Shown here: piece by piece, positions 34,263-43,637 of the stretch
Position numbering within the stretch: the first letter of the stretch is position 1
Layout: each line of letters opens with the position of its first letter
Source: Bacteroides congonensis
GTDB taxonomy: Bacteria; Bacteroidota; Bacteroidia; Bacteroidales; Bacteroidaceae
NCBI RefSeq assembly: GCF_900130125.1
Contig: NZ_FQXY01000009.1
Span: forward strand, 347,759 to 411,758
Direction of reading: 5' to 3'
DNA length: 64,000 bases
The notes under the pieces: model-generated
Database searches by the model: none
What the model was told of the DNA's origin: nothing
What the model saw: only the letters and a program-made list of their open reading frames with translations
Made by a program: the position numbers and the translations under genes

Positions 34263-35495
34263 ATGTTTGCCGAGATTATAACCATTGGCGATGAACTGCT
34301 GATAGGGCAGGTTATCGATACTAACTCCGCCTGGATGGGGCAGGAGTTAAACAAAATAGGTATTGAAGTTCTTCGTGTTGTTTCAGTCCGTGACCGTGAG
34401 GAAGAGATTCTGGAAGCGATTGATAATGCGATGGAAAGGGTAAATATTGTTTTAGTGACCGGAGGACTTGGCCCTACTAAGGATGATATAACCAAACAGA
34501 CTCTTTGTAAATACTTCCACACGCAACTGGTATTCAGTGAAGAAGTATTCGAGAATGTAAAACGGGTGTTAGCAGGAAAAATCCCAATGAATGCGCTGAA
34601 TAAAAGCCAGGCAATGGTTCCTGAAAATTGCACGGTAATCAATAATCCTGTAGGGAGCGCTTCTGTCAGTTGGTTTGAAAAGGATGGGAAAGTACTTGTA
34701 TCTATGCCCGGAGTCCCGCAGGAAATGACTGCCGTAATGACCGGAAGCGTATTACCTAAGTTGCACGAAAGGTTCCAAACGGATGTAATCATCCATCAGA
34801 CTTTTCTTGTACAACATTATCCGGAATCGGTATTGGCTGAAAAATTAGAACCTTGGGAAAGTGCTTTACCTGAATGTATCAAATTAGCATACCTGCCCAA
34901 ACTTGGGATAATCCGCCTGAGATTAACCGGACGCGGACAGAGAGAAGAAGAAGTAAAAAAACTTCTTGACTGCGAAAAAGTAAAACTAGAGAAAATATTA
35001 GGTGATGACATCTTCAGTGAAGAAGATGTGCCATTGGAAATTATTGTGGGCGAACTCTTGAGAAAGAAGAAATTAACCGTTTCCACCGCAGAAAGTTGTA
35101 CCGGAGGAAGTATTGCCGCACGATTAACATCCATCGCCGGAAGCTCGGAATACTTTAACGGTAGTGTGGTGGCTTACTCCAATGACGTAAAAATGGGACT
35201 TTTACACGTTTCTACCGAAACCTTGGAACGCTATGGCGCTGTAAGTGAGCAGACTGTGATTGAAATGGTGAAAGGCGCGATGAAAGCATTGAAAACTGAC
35301 TGTGCGGTTGCTACATCGGGAATAGCCGGCCCGGGCGGAGGCACACCGGAAAAACCTGTAGGGACTGTCTGGATAGCCGCTGGTTATAAAAGCGAAATTC
35401 GTACTTACAAGCAGGAAACAAATCGTGGAAGGGCCATGAATATTGAACGGGCGGGCAATAATGCGCTGCTAATGCTTCGGGATTTACTCAAATAA
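34263..35495 (+). CDS. cinA: CinA family nicotinamide mononucleotide deamidase-related protein
   Basis: The N-terminal MoaB-like domain ([43 protein letters not shown]) and the C-terminal CinA/PncC domain ([22 protein letters not shown] with the catalytic Ser; [23 protein letters not shown]) make the complete two-domain protein of 410 residues. The PncC domain deamidates NMN in NAD recycling; the N-terminal domain can hydrolyse ADP-ribose or related dinucleotides. It follows tsaD by 47 bases. Confidence 0.93.
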   Translation: MFAEIITIGDELLIGQVIDTNSAWMGQELNKIGIEVLRVVSVRDREEEILEAIDNAMERVNIVLVTGGLGPTKDDITKQTLCKYFHTQLVFSEEVFENVKRVLAGKIPMNALNKSQAMVPENCTVINNPVGSASVSWFEKDGKVLVSMPGVPQEMTAVMTGSVLPKLHERFQTDVIIHQTFLVQHYPESVLAEKLEPWESALPECIKLAYLPKLGIIRLRLTGRGQREEEVKKLLDCEKVKLEKILGDDIFSEEDVPLEIIVGELLRKKKLTVSTAESCTGGSIAARLTSIAGSSEYFNGSVVAYSNDVKMGLLHVSTETLERYGAVSEQTVIEMVKGAMKALKTDCAVATSGIAGPGGGTPEKPVGTVWIAAGYKSEIRTYKQETNRGRAMNIERAGNNALLMLRDLLK

Positions 35496-35536
35496 AGAAA
35501 AATAGCTACTTATAAGTGAATTATTTTAAGAAATCC

Positions 35537-35567
35537 TTGTTTTATACGGATAAAAGTGCTTACTTTG
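35537..35567 (+). promoter_or_regulatory. Promoter of the rpmB operon
   Basis: TTG (35537-35539), a 20-base spacer and TTACTTTG (35560-35567), close to TAnnTTTG. Confidence 0.6.
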
Positions 35568-35617
35568 CGTCCTGTTTGAAATAAGTATAGATATAAAACT
35601 ATAAAAATAAGATAGAA

Positions 35618-35878
35618 ATGTCGAAGATTTGTCAAATTACCGGAAAGAAAGCCATGATTGGCAACAATGTTTCACACTCAAAGAGAAGAACTAAAAGAAC
35701 CTTTGATTTGAACTTGTTTAACAAAAAGTTCTATTATGTAGAACAGGATTGTTGGATCAGCCTTAGCATTTGTGCTAACGGGTTGCGTATTATCAACAAA
35801 AAGGGACTGGATGCTGCACTTACTGATGCTGTAGCTAAAGGTTTTTGTGATTGGAAAAGCATTAAAGTAATCGGCTAA
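35618..35878 (+). CDS. rpmB: 50S ribosomal protein L28
   Basis: An 86-residue L28 with [31 protein letters not shown] at the N-terminus and a central [24 protein letters not shown]. It belongs to the large ribosomal subunit. First gene of the rpmB-rpmG-DUF4295 operon, the normal Bacteroidetes arrangement. Confidence 0.97.
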   Translation: MSKICQITGKKAMIGNNVSHSKRRTKRTFDLNLFNKKFYYVEQDCWISLSICANGLRIINKKGLDAALTDAVAKGFCDWKSIKVIG

Positions 35879-35899
35879 ACGTAGAGGAGAAAACTTACA

Positions 35900-36088
35900 A
35901 TGGCAAAGAAAGCAAAAGGTAACAGAGTACAGGTGATTCTGGAATGTACAGAACACAAGGACAGTGGAATGCCGGGAACATCTCGTTATATCACAACTAA
36001 GAACAGAAAGAATACTACAGAAAGACTTGAGTTGAAGAAATACAACCCAATCCTGAAGAGAGTAACAGTACACAAGGAAATTAAATAA
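35900..36088 (+). CDS. rpmG: 50S ribosomal protein L33, Zn-free type
   Basis: A 62-residue L33 with [35 protein letters not shown] and [10 protein letters not shown]. The CxxC pairs of the zinc-binding form are replaced (only one Cys, and KKYNP in place of the second pair), so this is the C-minus, zinc-independent version. It lies 21 bases after rpmB. Confidence 0.96.
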   Translation: MAKKAKGNRVQVILECTEHKDSGMPGTSRYITTKNRKNTTERLELKKYNPILKRVTVHKEIK

Positions 36089-36104
36089 TAAAGAAGTATA
36101 ACCC

Positions 36105-36263
36105 ATGGCAAAGAAAACAGTAGCTAGTTTGCACGAAGGTTCAAAAGAAGGTCGTGCTTATACCAAGGTTATCAAAATGGTAAAATCTCCGAAAACCGGA
36201 GCATATACTTTTGATGAGCAAATGGTTCCTAATGAAAAAGTACAAGACTTTTTCAAAAAATAA
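36105..36263 (+). CDS. DUF4295 family small protein, 52 aa
   Basis: ATG at 36105 to TAA gives MAKKTVASLHEGSKEGRAYT, VIKMVKSPKTGAYTFDEQMV and a basic end. This is the short DUF4295 protein always found behind L33 in Bacteroidetes, probably a ribosome-associated factor. It is 16 bases after rpmG and before the operon terminator. Confidence 0.9.
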   Translation: MAKKTVASLHEGSKEGRAYTKVIKMVKSPKTGAYTFDEQMVPNEKVQDFFKK

Positions 36264-36292
36264 TTGAAATAGCACACACGCTATAAATTCAA

Positions 36293-36330
36293 AATCCTCT
36301 CATTGTTTATCAGTGAGAGGATTTTTTATT
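36293..36330 (+). terminator. Terminator of the rpmB operon
   Basis: AATCCTCTCA (36293-36302) pairs with TGAGAGGATT (36313-36322), followed by TTTTATT. Confidence 0.88.
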
Positions 36331-36402
36331 GCTTCTTTTTTTACTTTTTCAATCCTTTGTTATATCTTTGTAGAATAATGTATTATACAAACAACCGTAA
36401 AT

Positions 36403-37362
36403 ATGGGATTTTTTAGTTTTTTTTCAAAGGAGAAGAAGGAAACTTTAGATAAAGGATTATCTAAAACCAAAGAGAGCGTATTTAGTAAAATAGCTCGTGC
36501 CGTGGCTGGAAAGTCAAAGGTAGATGACGAAGTATTGGATAACCTGGAAGAAGTGCTAATTACATCTGATGTGGGTGTGGAAACCACTTTGAATATAATC
36601 AAGCGCATAGAAAAACGTGCCGCTGCTGACAAATATGTGAATACTCAGGAACTGAATCATATATTGCGCGATGAAATAGCCGCCTTGCTGACCGAAAACA
36701 ACTCGGACGATGTAGCCGATTTCGACGTAACCATCGAAAGAAAGCCGTATGTGATTATGGTGGTGGGAGTGAATGGAGTGGGTAAGACTACGACAATCGG
36801 CAAACTGGCTTATCAATTTAAAAAAGCGGGTAAATCCGTTTATTTAGGAGCTGCTGATACATTCCGCGCTGCCGCGGTAGAACAGCTCATGATTTGGGGG
36901 GAACGGGTAGGTGTGCCGGTTATCAAACAGAAAATGGGAGCTGATCCTGCATCTGTGGCATATGATACTCTTAGTTCCGCTGTCGCCAACAATGCTGATA
37001 TCGTCATTATCGATACGGCGGGGCGTCTTCATAATAAAGTCGGTTTGATGAACGAGCTGACAAAGATAAAAAACGTTATGAAAAAAGTGGTGCCTGATGC
37101 ACCGGACGAAGTATTGTTGGTATTGGATGGCTCTACCGGACAGAATGCTTTTGAACAGGCCAAACAATTTACTTTGGCAACTGAAGTAACTGCTATGGCT
37201 ATCACAAAACTGGATGGTACGGCAAAGGGTGGTGTAGTGATCGGCATTTCCGATCAGTTCAAGATTCCCGTTAAATATATTGGATTAGGCGAGGGTATGG
37301 AGGACTTACAAGTATTCCGTAAAAACGAATTTGTAGATTCCTTGTTTGGCGAAAATGCATGA
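36403..37362 (+). CDS. ftsY: Signal recognition particle receptor FtsY
   Basis: The SRP-receptor GTPase that docks ribosome-SRP complexes at the membrane. At 319 residues it holds only the NG domain with a short N-terminal amphipathic helix (GFFSFFSKEKKETLDKGLSK), with no long acidic A domain, as usual in Bacteroidetes. GTPase motifs: GVNGVGKTTTIGKLA, DTFRAAAVEQL, DTAGRLHNK, TKLDGTAKGG. TATCTTTG (36363-36370) is a probable -7 box. Its stop overlaps the rimO start as ATGA. Confidence 0.96.
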   Translation: MGFFSFFSKEKKETLDKGLSKTKESVFSKIARAVAGKSKVDDEVLDNLEEVLITSDVGVETTLNIIKRIEKRAAADKYVNTQELNHILRDEIAALLTENNSDDVADFDVTIERKPYVIMVVGVNGVGKTTTIGKLAYQFKKAGKSVYLGAADTFRAAAVEQLMIWGERVGVPVIKQKMGADPASVAYDTLSSAVANNADIVIIDTAGRLHNKVGLMNELTKIKNVMKKVVPDAPDEVLLVLDGSTGQNAFEQAKQFTLATEVTAMAITKLDGTAKGGVVIGISDQFKIPVKYIGLGEGMEDLQVFRKNEFVDSLFGENA

Positions 37363-38669
37363 AAAGAAAAAGAATTGATATAATCACCTTAGGGTGCTCC
37401 AAAAATCTGGTTGACTCGGAACAATTGATGCGTCAGTTGGAAGAAGTCGGATACAGCGTAACTCATGATACGGAAGAACCTCAAGGAGAAATAGCCGTTA
37501 TCAATACATGTGGTTTTATCGGTGACGCCAAAGAGGAGTCTATCAATATGATTCTGGAATTTGCCGAAAGAAAAGAGGAAGGTGATCTGAAGAAACTTTT
37601 TGTAATGGGTTGTCTTTCTGAACGCTATCTTAAAGAATTGGCGATTGAAATACCACAGGTAGATAAGTTTTATGGTAAATTCAATTGGAAAGAATTACTA
37701 CAGGATTTAGGGAAAACATACCACGACGAGTTGTACATCGAGCGGACATTGACTACTCCCAAGCATTATGCTTATCTGAAAATTTCAGAAGGGTGTGATC
37801 GCAAATGTTCCTATTGTGCCATTCCGATAATTACGGGGCGTCATATATCCAAACCTATAGAAGAAATTCTGGATGAAGTTCGGTATCTGGTGTCGCAAGG
37901 AGTGAAAGAGTTTCAAGTGATTGCGCAGGAATTGACTTATTATGGCATCGACCTGTATAAGAAACAAATGCTTCCTGAATTGATTGAACGCATTTCAGAT
38001 ATTCCGGGAGTGGAGTGGATTCGTCTGCATTATGCATATCCGGCACACTTTCCGACCGATTTATTCCGTGTAATGCGCGAGCGCGATAATGTATGTAAAT
38101 ATATGGATATTGCCCTTCAGCATATCAGCGACAATATGTTGAAATTGATGCGCCGACAAGTTAGCAAAGAAGATACTTATAGGCTGATTGAGCAATTCCG
38201 CAAAGAAGTGCCTGGTATTCATCTGCGAACGACGCTAATGGTGGGACATCCGGGGGAAACCGAAGAGGATTTTGAGGATCTGAAAGAATTTGTGCGAAAA
38301 GTACGTTTTGATAGAATGGGGGCTTTTGCTTATTCAGAAGAAGAGGGGACTTATGCAGCAGAAGCATATGAAGACTCTATCCCACAAGAGGTAAAACAAG
38401 CCAGACTTGATGAACTGATGGATATTCAGCAGGGAATCTCTGCTGAATTAAGTGCCGAAAAGGTCGGTAGACAAATGAAAGTTATCGTCGACCGACTAGA
38501 GGGAGATTATTATATCGGGCGAACAGAATTCGATTCGCCGGAGGTGGATCCGGAAGTGTTGATTAATCGCTCAGAAAAAGAACTTAAAATCGGACAGTTC
38601 TATCAGGTAGAAGTGATAGATGCAGATGATTTTGATTTATATGCAAAGATAATAGATGACTATGAATAA
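37359..38669 (+). CDS. rimO: Ribosomal protein S12 methylthiotransferase RimO
   Basis: A radical SAM enzyme that methylthiolates the Asp of ribosomal protein S12. It has an N-terminal UPF0004 domain (DIITLGCSKNLVDSEQL with Cys13), the radical SAM cluster motif Cx3Cx2C in GCDRKCSYCAIP (Cys146, 150, 153) and a C-terminal TRAM domain (IVDRLEGDYYIGRTEFDSPEVDPEV). The length of 436 residues is normal. It is translationally coupled to ftsY (ATGA) and overlaps the HU-like gene downstream. Confidence 0.95.
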   Translation: MKRKRIDIITLGCSKNLVDSEQLMRQLEEVGYSVTHDTEEPQGEIAVINTCGFIGDAKEESINMILEFAERKEEGDLKKLFVMGCLSERYLKELAIEIPQVDKFYGKFNWKELLQDLGKTYHDELYIERTLTTPKHYAYLKISEGCDRKCSYCAIPIITGRHISKPIEEILDEVRYLVSQGVKEFQVIAQELTYYGIDLYKKQMLPELIERISDIPGVEWIRLHYAYPAHFPTDLFRVMRERDNVCKYMDIALQHISDNMLKLMRRQVSKEDTYRLIEQFRKEVPGIHLRTTLMVGHPGETEEDFEDLKEFVRKVRFDRMGAFAYSEEEGTYAAEAYEDSIPQEVKQARLDELMDIQQGISAELSAEKVGRQMKVIVDRLEGDYYIGRTEFDSPEVDPEVLINRSEKELKIGQFYQVEVIDADDFDLYAKIIDDYE

Positions 38670-38934
38670 TAAGGAATTTACATCTGAACTGGCAGAAAGA
38701 TTGGGATATACCATCAAAGATACTTCCGAATTAATAAGCTCTTTGCTGTCCAGCATGACGCAAGAGCTGGAGGAAGGTAATATGATTGCGGTACAGGGAT
38801 TTGGTTCTTTCGAAGTAAAGAAGAAAGCGGAGCGCATTTCTATTAATCCGGCGAGTAAACAGCGTATGCTGGTTCCTCCCAAATTGGTATTATCTTATAG
38901 ACCTAGCAATACACTGAAAGATAAGTTTAAATAA
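38662..38934 (+). CDS. HU/IHF-family DNA-binding protein, 90 aa
   Basis: A bacterial histone-like protein with the usual N-terminal helices (FTSELAERLGYTIKDTSELISSLLSSMTQELEEG), the GFGSFEVKKKAERISINPASKQRMLVPPK beta arm and the LKDKF end. It starts inside the end of rimO (ATGAATAA overlap) and precedes a second, much larger HU-domain gene. ATG 38662 is preferred to 38656. Confidence 0.9.
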   Translation: MNNKEFTSELAERLGYTIKDTSELISSLLSSMTQELEEGNMIAVQGFGSFEVKKKAERISINPASKQRMLVPPKLVLSYRPSNTLKDKFK

Positions 38935-38946
38935 ATATTTCCCGTT

Positions 38947-40314
38947 ATGAATGAAAGACTAACAATTCAAGATCTTACTGACTTATTGGCTGCCAAACAT
39001 AGCATGACCAAGAAGGATGCCGAGGCGTTCGTAAAAGAGTTTTTTCTCCTGATAGAACAAGCCTTGGAAAGCGAGAATACTGTAAAAATCAAAGGATTGG
39101 GAACTTTCAAGCTTATTGATGTAGATAGTAGGGAAAGTGTCAATGTCAATACTGGAGAACGCTTTCAGATAAAAGGTCATACAAAAGTTTCCTTTTCTCC
39201 GGATGCTAGTCTGAGAGATATTATCAACAAACCTTTTGCGCATTTTGAAACTGTCGTTCTAAATGAAAATACAATTTTAGAAGATACTCCGGTAGAAGAA
39301 ACGGAGGAAGAAGAAATAGTAGAAGAGATTCCTGTACAGACACCGACAAATGAGAAAGAAGAGATTCAAGAGGATGATTATAGCTCTGCTGTAGTAGAAA
39401 TAAATGAAGCTGTTGATGAGAGCGAGGATCTTCCGGAAGAGGAAACGGTACAGGAAGAACAAGTAACCGAACAATCTGAAGAAACGACCATTGGAGAGCA
39501 GATTACAGATGAAATCGCCCCCGTAGTTGTACAAGAACCGATAGAACAGCCAAAAGAAGAGGAAGTTGCCAAAGAAATATCTATCATCGAACAACAGCCG
39601 ACTCCTATAAAAGAAAAAGAAGGATTCACTGCCGAAGAGATTATTGAGAAAGAGCTTCTGAAAGCAAACCTGAAACGTGAAATTCCCATAGTACCGGCTA
39701 AAGAGGAAAATGCAACCCCTGTTAAGCCGGCACAGACTACTGTCTCTCCGAGTTCCAAGAAGAAAAATTCTTCGGCGAAAGAAAAGTCACCAGTACCTTA
39801 CTTGGTTGCTGTCATTATTCTTGTTTTACTGTTATGCGGCGGTGTCGTTCTATTCATTTATTATCCGGATTTATTTTCTTCTTCATCCGATAAAAATGCG
39901 CTTGATATGCCACCTGTCACAACTCAACCCGTCCAACCGGAAGCGCAACTCTCTGATACAATCGAGCATAAAGATACAATTAAAGAAATAACGCCTGATA
40001 TACCTAAAGCAGTTGTTACTCCACAGCCGATTGCTAAAAAGGAAGAAGCGAGCACTCCCGCAAAAACTGAAAATAAAGTTGTGCAACAACAACCAGCTTC
40101 TGCTTATTTGGATTCGGCATCTTATAAGATTACGGGAACCAAAACCAAATACACAATCAAAGAGGGCGAAACTTTGACAAGAGTTTCTTTGCGATTCTAT
40201 GGCACAAAAGCTATGTGGCCGTACATTGTGAAACATAATCCGGACGTAATCAAGAATCCCAATAATGTGCCATACGGTACAACAGTCAAAATACCGGAAC
40301 TTACCAAAGAATAA
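38947..40314 (+). CDS. HU-like domain/transmembrane/LysM fusion protein, 455 aa
   Basis: An N-terminal HU-like DNA-binding domain (1-90, DLLAAKHSMTKKDAEAFVKEFFLLIEQALESENTVKIKGLGTFKLI), a long acidic Glu/Val-rich stretch (about 100-235), one membrane helix (PYLVAVIILVLLLCGGVVLFIYY, about 283-305) and a C-terminal LysM domain (TKYTIKEGETLTRVSLRFYGTKAMWPYIVKHNPDVI, about 398-452). If the helix is used once, DNA-binding would be cytoplasmic and LysM periplasmic, linking nucleoid and cell wall. It is 12 bases after the HU-like gene and ends an ftsY-rimO-HU operon. Such fusions occur in other Bacteroides, but their role is not established. Confidence 0.88.
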   Translation: MNERLTIQDLTDLLAAKHSMTKKDAEAFVKEFFLLIEQALESENTVKIKGLGTFKLIDVDSRESVNVNTGERFQIKGHTKVSFSPDASLRDIINKPFAHFETVVLNENTILEDTPVEETEEEEIVEEIPVQTPTNEKEEIQEDDYSSAVVEINEAVDESEDLPEEETVQEEQVTEQSEETTIGEQITDEIAPVVVQEPIEQPKEEEVAKEISIIEQQPTPIKEKEGFTAEEIIEKELLKANLKREIPIVPAKEENATPVKPAQTTVSPSSKKKNSSAKEKSPVPYLVAVIILVLLLCGGVVLFIYYPDLFSSSSDKNALDMPPVTTQPVQPEAQLSDTIEHKDTIKEITPDIPKAVVTPQPIAKKEEASTPAKTENKVVQQQPASAYLDSASYKITGTKTKYTIKEGETLTRVSLRFYGTKAMWPYIVKHNPDVIKNPNNVPYGTTVKIPELTKE

Positions 40315-40328
40315 GTAACAATAATCCA

Positions 40329-40366
40329 TTCACCCGACCATACAAACACTGTATTGGTCGGGTGAA
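40329..40366. terminator. Strong hairpin after HU-LysM gene
   Basis: TTCACCCGACCA (40329-40340) pairs with TTGGTCGGGTGAA (40354-40366). No T-run follows, so it may rely on Rho or act as a processing stem. Confidence 0.65.
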
Positions 40367-40440
40367 ATGTTATGGATGTGCAAAAGCGTATGAAAGTACC
40401 TTAATCTAAAGATTTCGCATAGTTTTTTAATAAAAATTAG

Positions 40441-40471
40441 TTGCAATCGTTAATTATATGGCGTACTTTTG
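40441..40471 (+). promoter_or_regulatory. Promoter of the moxR-bat operon
   Basis: TTG (40441-40443), a 20-base spacer and TACTTTTG (40464-40471) fit the Bacteroides consensus. The leader is about 75 bases. Confidence 0.75.
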
Positions 40472-40552
40472 GAAGCAAAATTAAAAGCCTTATGACACAG
40501 GCAAGGCTTACATAAAAATAATGGGAATTAAATAATAAAATATTAAGTATTT

Positions 40553-41548
40553 ATGGCTGAATCAATTGATATCCGCGAGCTAAATGAGCGGATTGAAAGA
40601 CAAAGTGCTTTCGTTACCAATCTTACGACAGGTATGGACCAAATCATTGTTGGTCAGAAACATTTGGTTGAATCACTGCTTATCGGATTACTTTCCGATG
40701 GTCACGTTCTTTTGGAAGGTGTACCTGGCTTGGCAAAAACTTTGGCTATTAAAACACTCGCTTCTCTGATCGACGCGAAATATAGCCGTATCCAGTTCAC
40801 ACCGGATTTATTGCCTGCCGACGTTATAGGAACAATGGTTTACAGTCAGAAAGATGAATCTTTTAAGGTACAAAGAGGCCCGATTTTCGCCAACTTTGTA
40901 CTGGCTGATGAAATAAACCGTGCTCCGGCCAAAGTACAGAGTGCTTTGTTGGAAGCCATGCAGGAACGTCAGGTTACTATTGGTAAAGAGACATTTGTAT
41001 TACCAGAACCTTTCCTTGTATTAGCTACTCAAAATCCGATTGAACAAGAAGGAACTTATCCTCTTCCTGAAGCACAGGTCGACCGTTTCATGCTGAAAGT
41101 GGTCATCGACTACCCGAAGTTGGAAGAAGAGAAGTTGATTATCCGCCAAAATATCAATGGAGAAAAGTTCAATGTGAAACCGATTCTAAAAGCTGATGAA
41201 ATTATTGAAGCACGCAAAGTCGTTCGTCAGGTATATTTGGATGAGAAAATAGAACGTTATATCGTAGATATTGTATTCGCTACCCGTTTCCCGGAAAAAT
41301 ATGATCTCAAAGAATTAAAAGATATGATCGGATTTGGTGGTTCGCCCCGTGCTTCTATCAATCTGGCTTTGGCTGCCCGTACATATGCTTTCATCAAGCG
41401 TCGTGGTTATGTAATTCCGGAAGATGTACGTGCTGTTGCACATGATGTTCTTCGTCATCGTATCGGATTGACGTACGAAGCGGAAGCTAACAATATGACT
41501 TCGGACGAAATCATCAGCAAGATTCTGAATAAGGTTGAAGTGCCCTGA
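40553..41548 (+). CDS. moxR: MoxR-type AAA+ ATPase
   Basis: Walker A LLEGVPGLAKT (about residues 54-64), Walker B ILADEINRAPAK, sensor region TQNPIEQEGTYPLPEAQVDRF and the C-terminal lid make a full-length MoxR chaperone of 331 residues. MoxR ATPases work with the von Willebrand factor A proteins encoded next to them, probably for metal loading or complex assembly. First gene of the aerotolerance (bat) operon. Confidence 0.93.
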   Translation: MAESIDIRELNERIERQSAFVTNLTTGMDQIIVGQKHLVESLLIGLLSDGHVLLEGVPGLAKTLAIKTLASLIDAKYSRIQFTPDLLPADVIGTMVYSQKDESFKVQRGPIFANFVLADEINRAPAKVQSALLEAMQERQVTIGKETFVLPEPFLVLATQNPIEQEGTYPLPEAQVDRFMLKVVIDYPKLEEEKLIIRQNINGEKFNVKPILKADEIIEARKVVRQVYLDEKIERYIVDIVFATRFPEKYDLKELKDMIGFGGSPRASINLALAARTYAFIKRRGYVIPEDVRAVAHDVLRHRIGLTYEAEANNMTSDEIISKILNKVEVP

Positions 41549-41629
41549 TTCGTAGTTATAATACAGTCAATAAGTAGTCATGGTGTTATACTTGACTACT
41601 TAGCTACTTACTACTTAACTACTGTATAA
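41549..41629. repeat. Inverted repeats in the moxR-DUF58 gap
   Basis: Nested arms ATACAGT/ACTGTAT and AAGTAGTCA/TGACTACTT (roughly 41562-41627), plus repeated TACTTA. The stem may attenuate or stabilise the operon mRNA. Confidence 0.5.
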
Positions 41630-42499
41630 ATGGAGACAAGTGAAATACTAAAAAAAGTTCGTCAGATTGAAATAAAGACACGGGGATTGTCTAACAATAT
41701 CTTTGCAGGCCAGTATCACTCGGCTTTCAAGGGTAGGGGTATGTCGTTCTCCGAAGTCCGGGAATATCAGTTTGGCGATGATATACGTGACATAGACTGG
41801 AATGTGACGGCACGTTTTAACAAACCTTACGTGAAAGTGTTTGAAGAAGAACGTGAACTGACAGTCATGTTGATGGTTGATGTTTCCGGAAGTTTGGAAT
41901 TTGGTACTGTTAAACAGCTAAAGAAGGACATGGTAACGGAAATTGCGGCTACTCTTGCTTTTTCTGCCATACAGAATAATGATAAGATCGGCGTGATTTT
42001 CTTTTCAGACCGGATAGAAAAGTTTATTCCACCTAAAAAGGGACGTAAACATATTCTATATATTATCCGTGAACTGATTGATTTTCAACCGGAAAGCCGT
42101 CGTACCAATATACGTCTTGCATTAGAATACTTGACTAATGTGATGAAAAGACGCTGTACGGCATTCATTCTATCAGACTTCATTGATCAGGAAAGTTTTA
42201 AAAATGCATTAACCATAGCCAATCGGAAACATGACGTAGTAGCATTACAAGTTTACGACCGGAGAGTGAGTGATCTTCCTCCTGTAGGATTAATGCGAAT
42301 AAAAGACGCAGAGACCGGACATGAGCAATGGATCGACACTTCTTCTAAAGCTGTACGTCGTGCACATCGTGACTGGTGGATACAGAAGCAAGCTGAACTG
42401 AGCGATACATTTACTAAAAGTAATGTAGACTCTGTGTCAGTTAGAACTGATCAGGATTACGTAAAGGCATTATTGAACTTATTTGCCAAACGAAATTAA
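41630..42499 (+). CDS. DUF58 domain protein of the bat operon, 289 aa
   Basis: A vWA-like DUF58 protein with GRGMSFSEVREYQFGDDIRDIDWNVTARFNKPYVKVFEEERELTVMLMVDVSGSLEFG; the last motif holds a DxSxS metal site. It usually partners MoxR ATPases. Its TAA overlaps the next gene's ATG (TAATG), so the two are translationally coupled. Cytoplasmic. Confidence 0.9.
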   Translation: METSEILKKVRQIEIKTRGLSNNIFAGQYHSAFKGRGMSFSEVREYQFGDDIRDIDWNVTARFNKPYVKVFEEERELTVMLMVDVSGSLEFGTVKQLKKDMVTEIAATLAFSAIQNNDKIGVIFFSDRIEKFIPPKKGRKHILYIIRELIDFQPESRRTNIRLALEYLTNVMKRRCTAFILSDFIDQESFKNALTIANRKHDVVALQVYDRRVSDLPPVGLMRIKDAETGHEQWIDTSSKAVRRAHRDWWIQKQAELSDTFTKSNVDSVSVRTDQDYVKALLNLFAKRN

Positions 42500-43587
42500 T
42501 GAAATCAAATATGAATAGAAATATTATTCTGATAGCATTAGTAGGTCTACTATCTATCGGCAAAGTAACAGCACAATCTGTTACGGTGGAAGCAAAGATA
42601 GATTCATTGCAGATACTGATTGGTGAACAGGCGAAATTGCAATTGCAAGTTGCCATGGATGCCAGGCAGCGTGCTATTTTTCCTGCTTATGCCGATACTT
42701 TAATAAAAGGTGTAGAAATTATAGAAACCATCAAACCGGATACTCAATTTCTGAACGATCGCCAGAGAATGTTGATTACTCAGGAATATGTTATCACTTC
42801 TTTTGATTCGGCTTTATATTATCTGCCACCAATGCCTGTTACTGTAGATGGCAAAGAGTATAAATCAAAAGCCTTGGCGCTGAAAGTGTATTCCATGCCG
42901 GTAGATACATTGCACCCTGACCAATTCTTCGGGCAGAAACCTGTGATGAAAGCACCTTTTGCATGGGAAGACTGGTACGGCTTGATTGCTTGTTCATTCC
43001 TGGCTTTACCTTTGCTCGGTTTGCTGATCTATCTTATCATACGTATTCGTGATAATAAACCGATTATTCGTAAGATAAAGGTAGAACCTAAACTGCCGCC
43101 ACATCAGGCCGCCATGCAAGAGATAGAACGTATCAAAACTGAGAAAGTATGGCAAAAAGGGCAGTCGAAGGAGTATTATACGGAATTGACAGACACTCTT
43201 CGTACTTATATAAAAGACCGTTTCGGATTTAATGCATTAGAAATGACTTCTTCTGAAATCATTGATAAATTATTGGAAATGAAGGACAAGGAAGCTATAT
43301 CTGATTTGAAATATCTTTTCCAGACTGCCGATTTAGTGAAGTTTGCCAAACACGATCCTCAAATGAATGAAAATGACGCAAACTTGATTAACGCTATTGA
43401 CTTTATCAATGAGACGAAACAACCGGAAGAGGAAAATCAGAAACCGCAACCAACAGAAATTACCATCATTGAGAAACGCTCCTTGCGGGTGAAAGCGATG
43501 CTGATTTGCGGAATTACGCTTTTATCAGTAGCATTGATTGGTACCTTTATATATATAGGTATGCAGATATACAATCTTTTTGTATAA
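42499..43587 (+). CDS. Bat-operon membrane protein, 362 aa
   Basis: A signal peptide (NRNIILIALVGLLSIGKVTAQ) leads into a beta-rich periplasmic domain (VTVEAKIDSLQILIGEQAKLQLQV, similar to the start of BatD). A membrane helix (LIACSFLALPLLGLLIYLIIRI) follows, then a cytoplasmic helical domain (MQEIERIKTEKVWQKGQSKEYYTELTDTLRTYIKDRFGF) and a second helix near the end. This is the unnamed member commonly found between DUF58 and BatA in Bacteroides. Confidence 0.85.
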   Translation: MKSNMNRNIILIALVGLLSIGKVTAQSVTVEAKIDSLQILIGEQAKLQLQVAMDARQRAIFPAYADTLIKGVEIIETIKPDTQFLNDRQRMLITQEYVITSFDSALYYLPPMPVTVDGKEYKSKALALKVYSMPVDTLHPDQFFGQKPVMKAPFAWEDWYGLIACSFLALPLLGLLIYLIIRIRDNKPIIRKIKVEPKLPPHQAAMQEIERIKTEKVWQKGQSKEYYTELTDTLRTYIKDRFGFNALEMTSSEIIDKLLEMKDKEAISDLKYLFQTADLVKFAKHDPQMNENDANLINAIDFINETKQPEEENQKPQPTEITIIEKRSLRVKAMLICGITLLSVALIGTFIYIGMQIYNLFV

Positions 43588-43637
43588 AGAATGTGTAGCT
43601 TGAATACTAAATAGTAAACTGTTAAATCATAAATAAA

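Noticed and set aside
36403..36760. Loss of the FtsY acidic A domain
   Set aside because: Short FtsY lacking the A domain is normal in Bacteroidetes.
39277..39758. Antisense frames rich in Phe/Tyr and Ser/Thr
   Set aside because: They mirror the Glu/Val/Lys-rich linker of the HU-LysM protein and arise from its codon bias.
41549..41629. Hairpin as an operon terminator between moxR and the DUF58 gene
   Set aside because: No T-run follows and the bat operon is normally transcribed through; more likely an RNA stability element.
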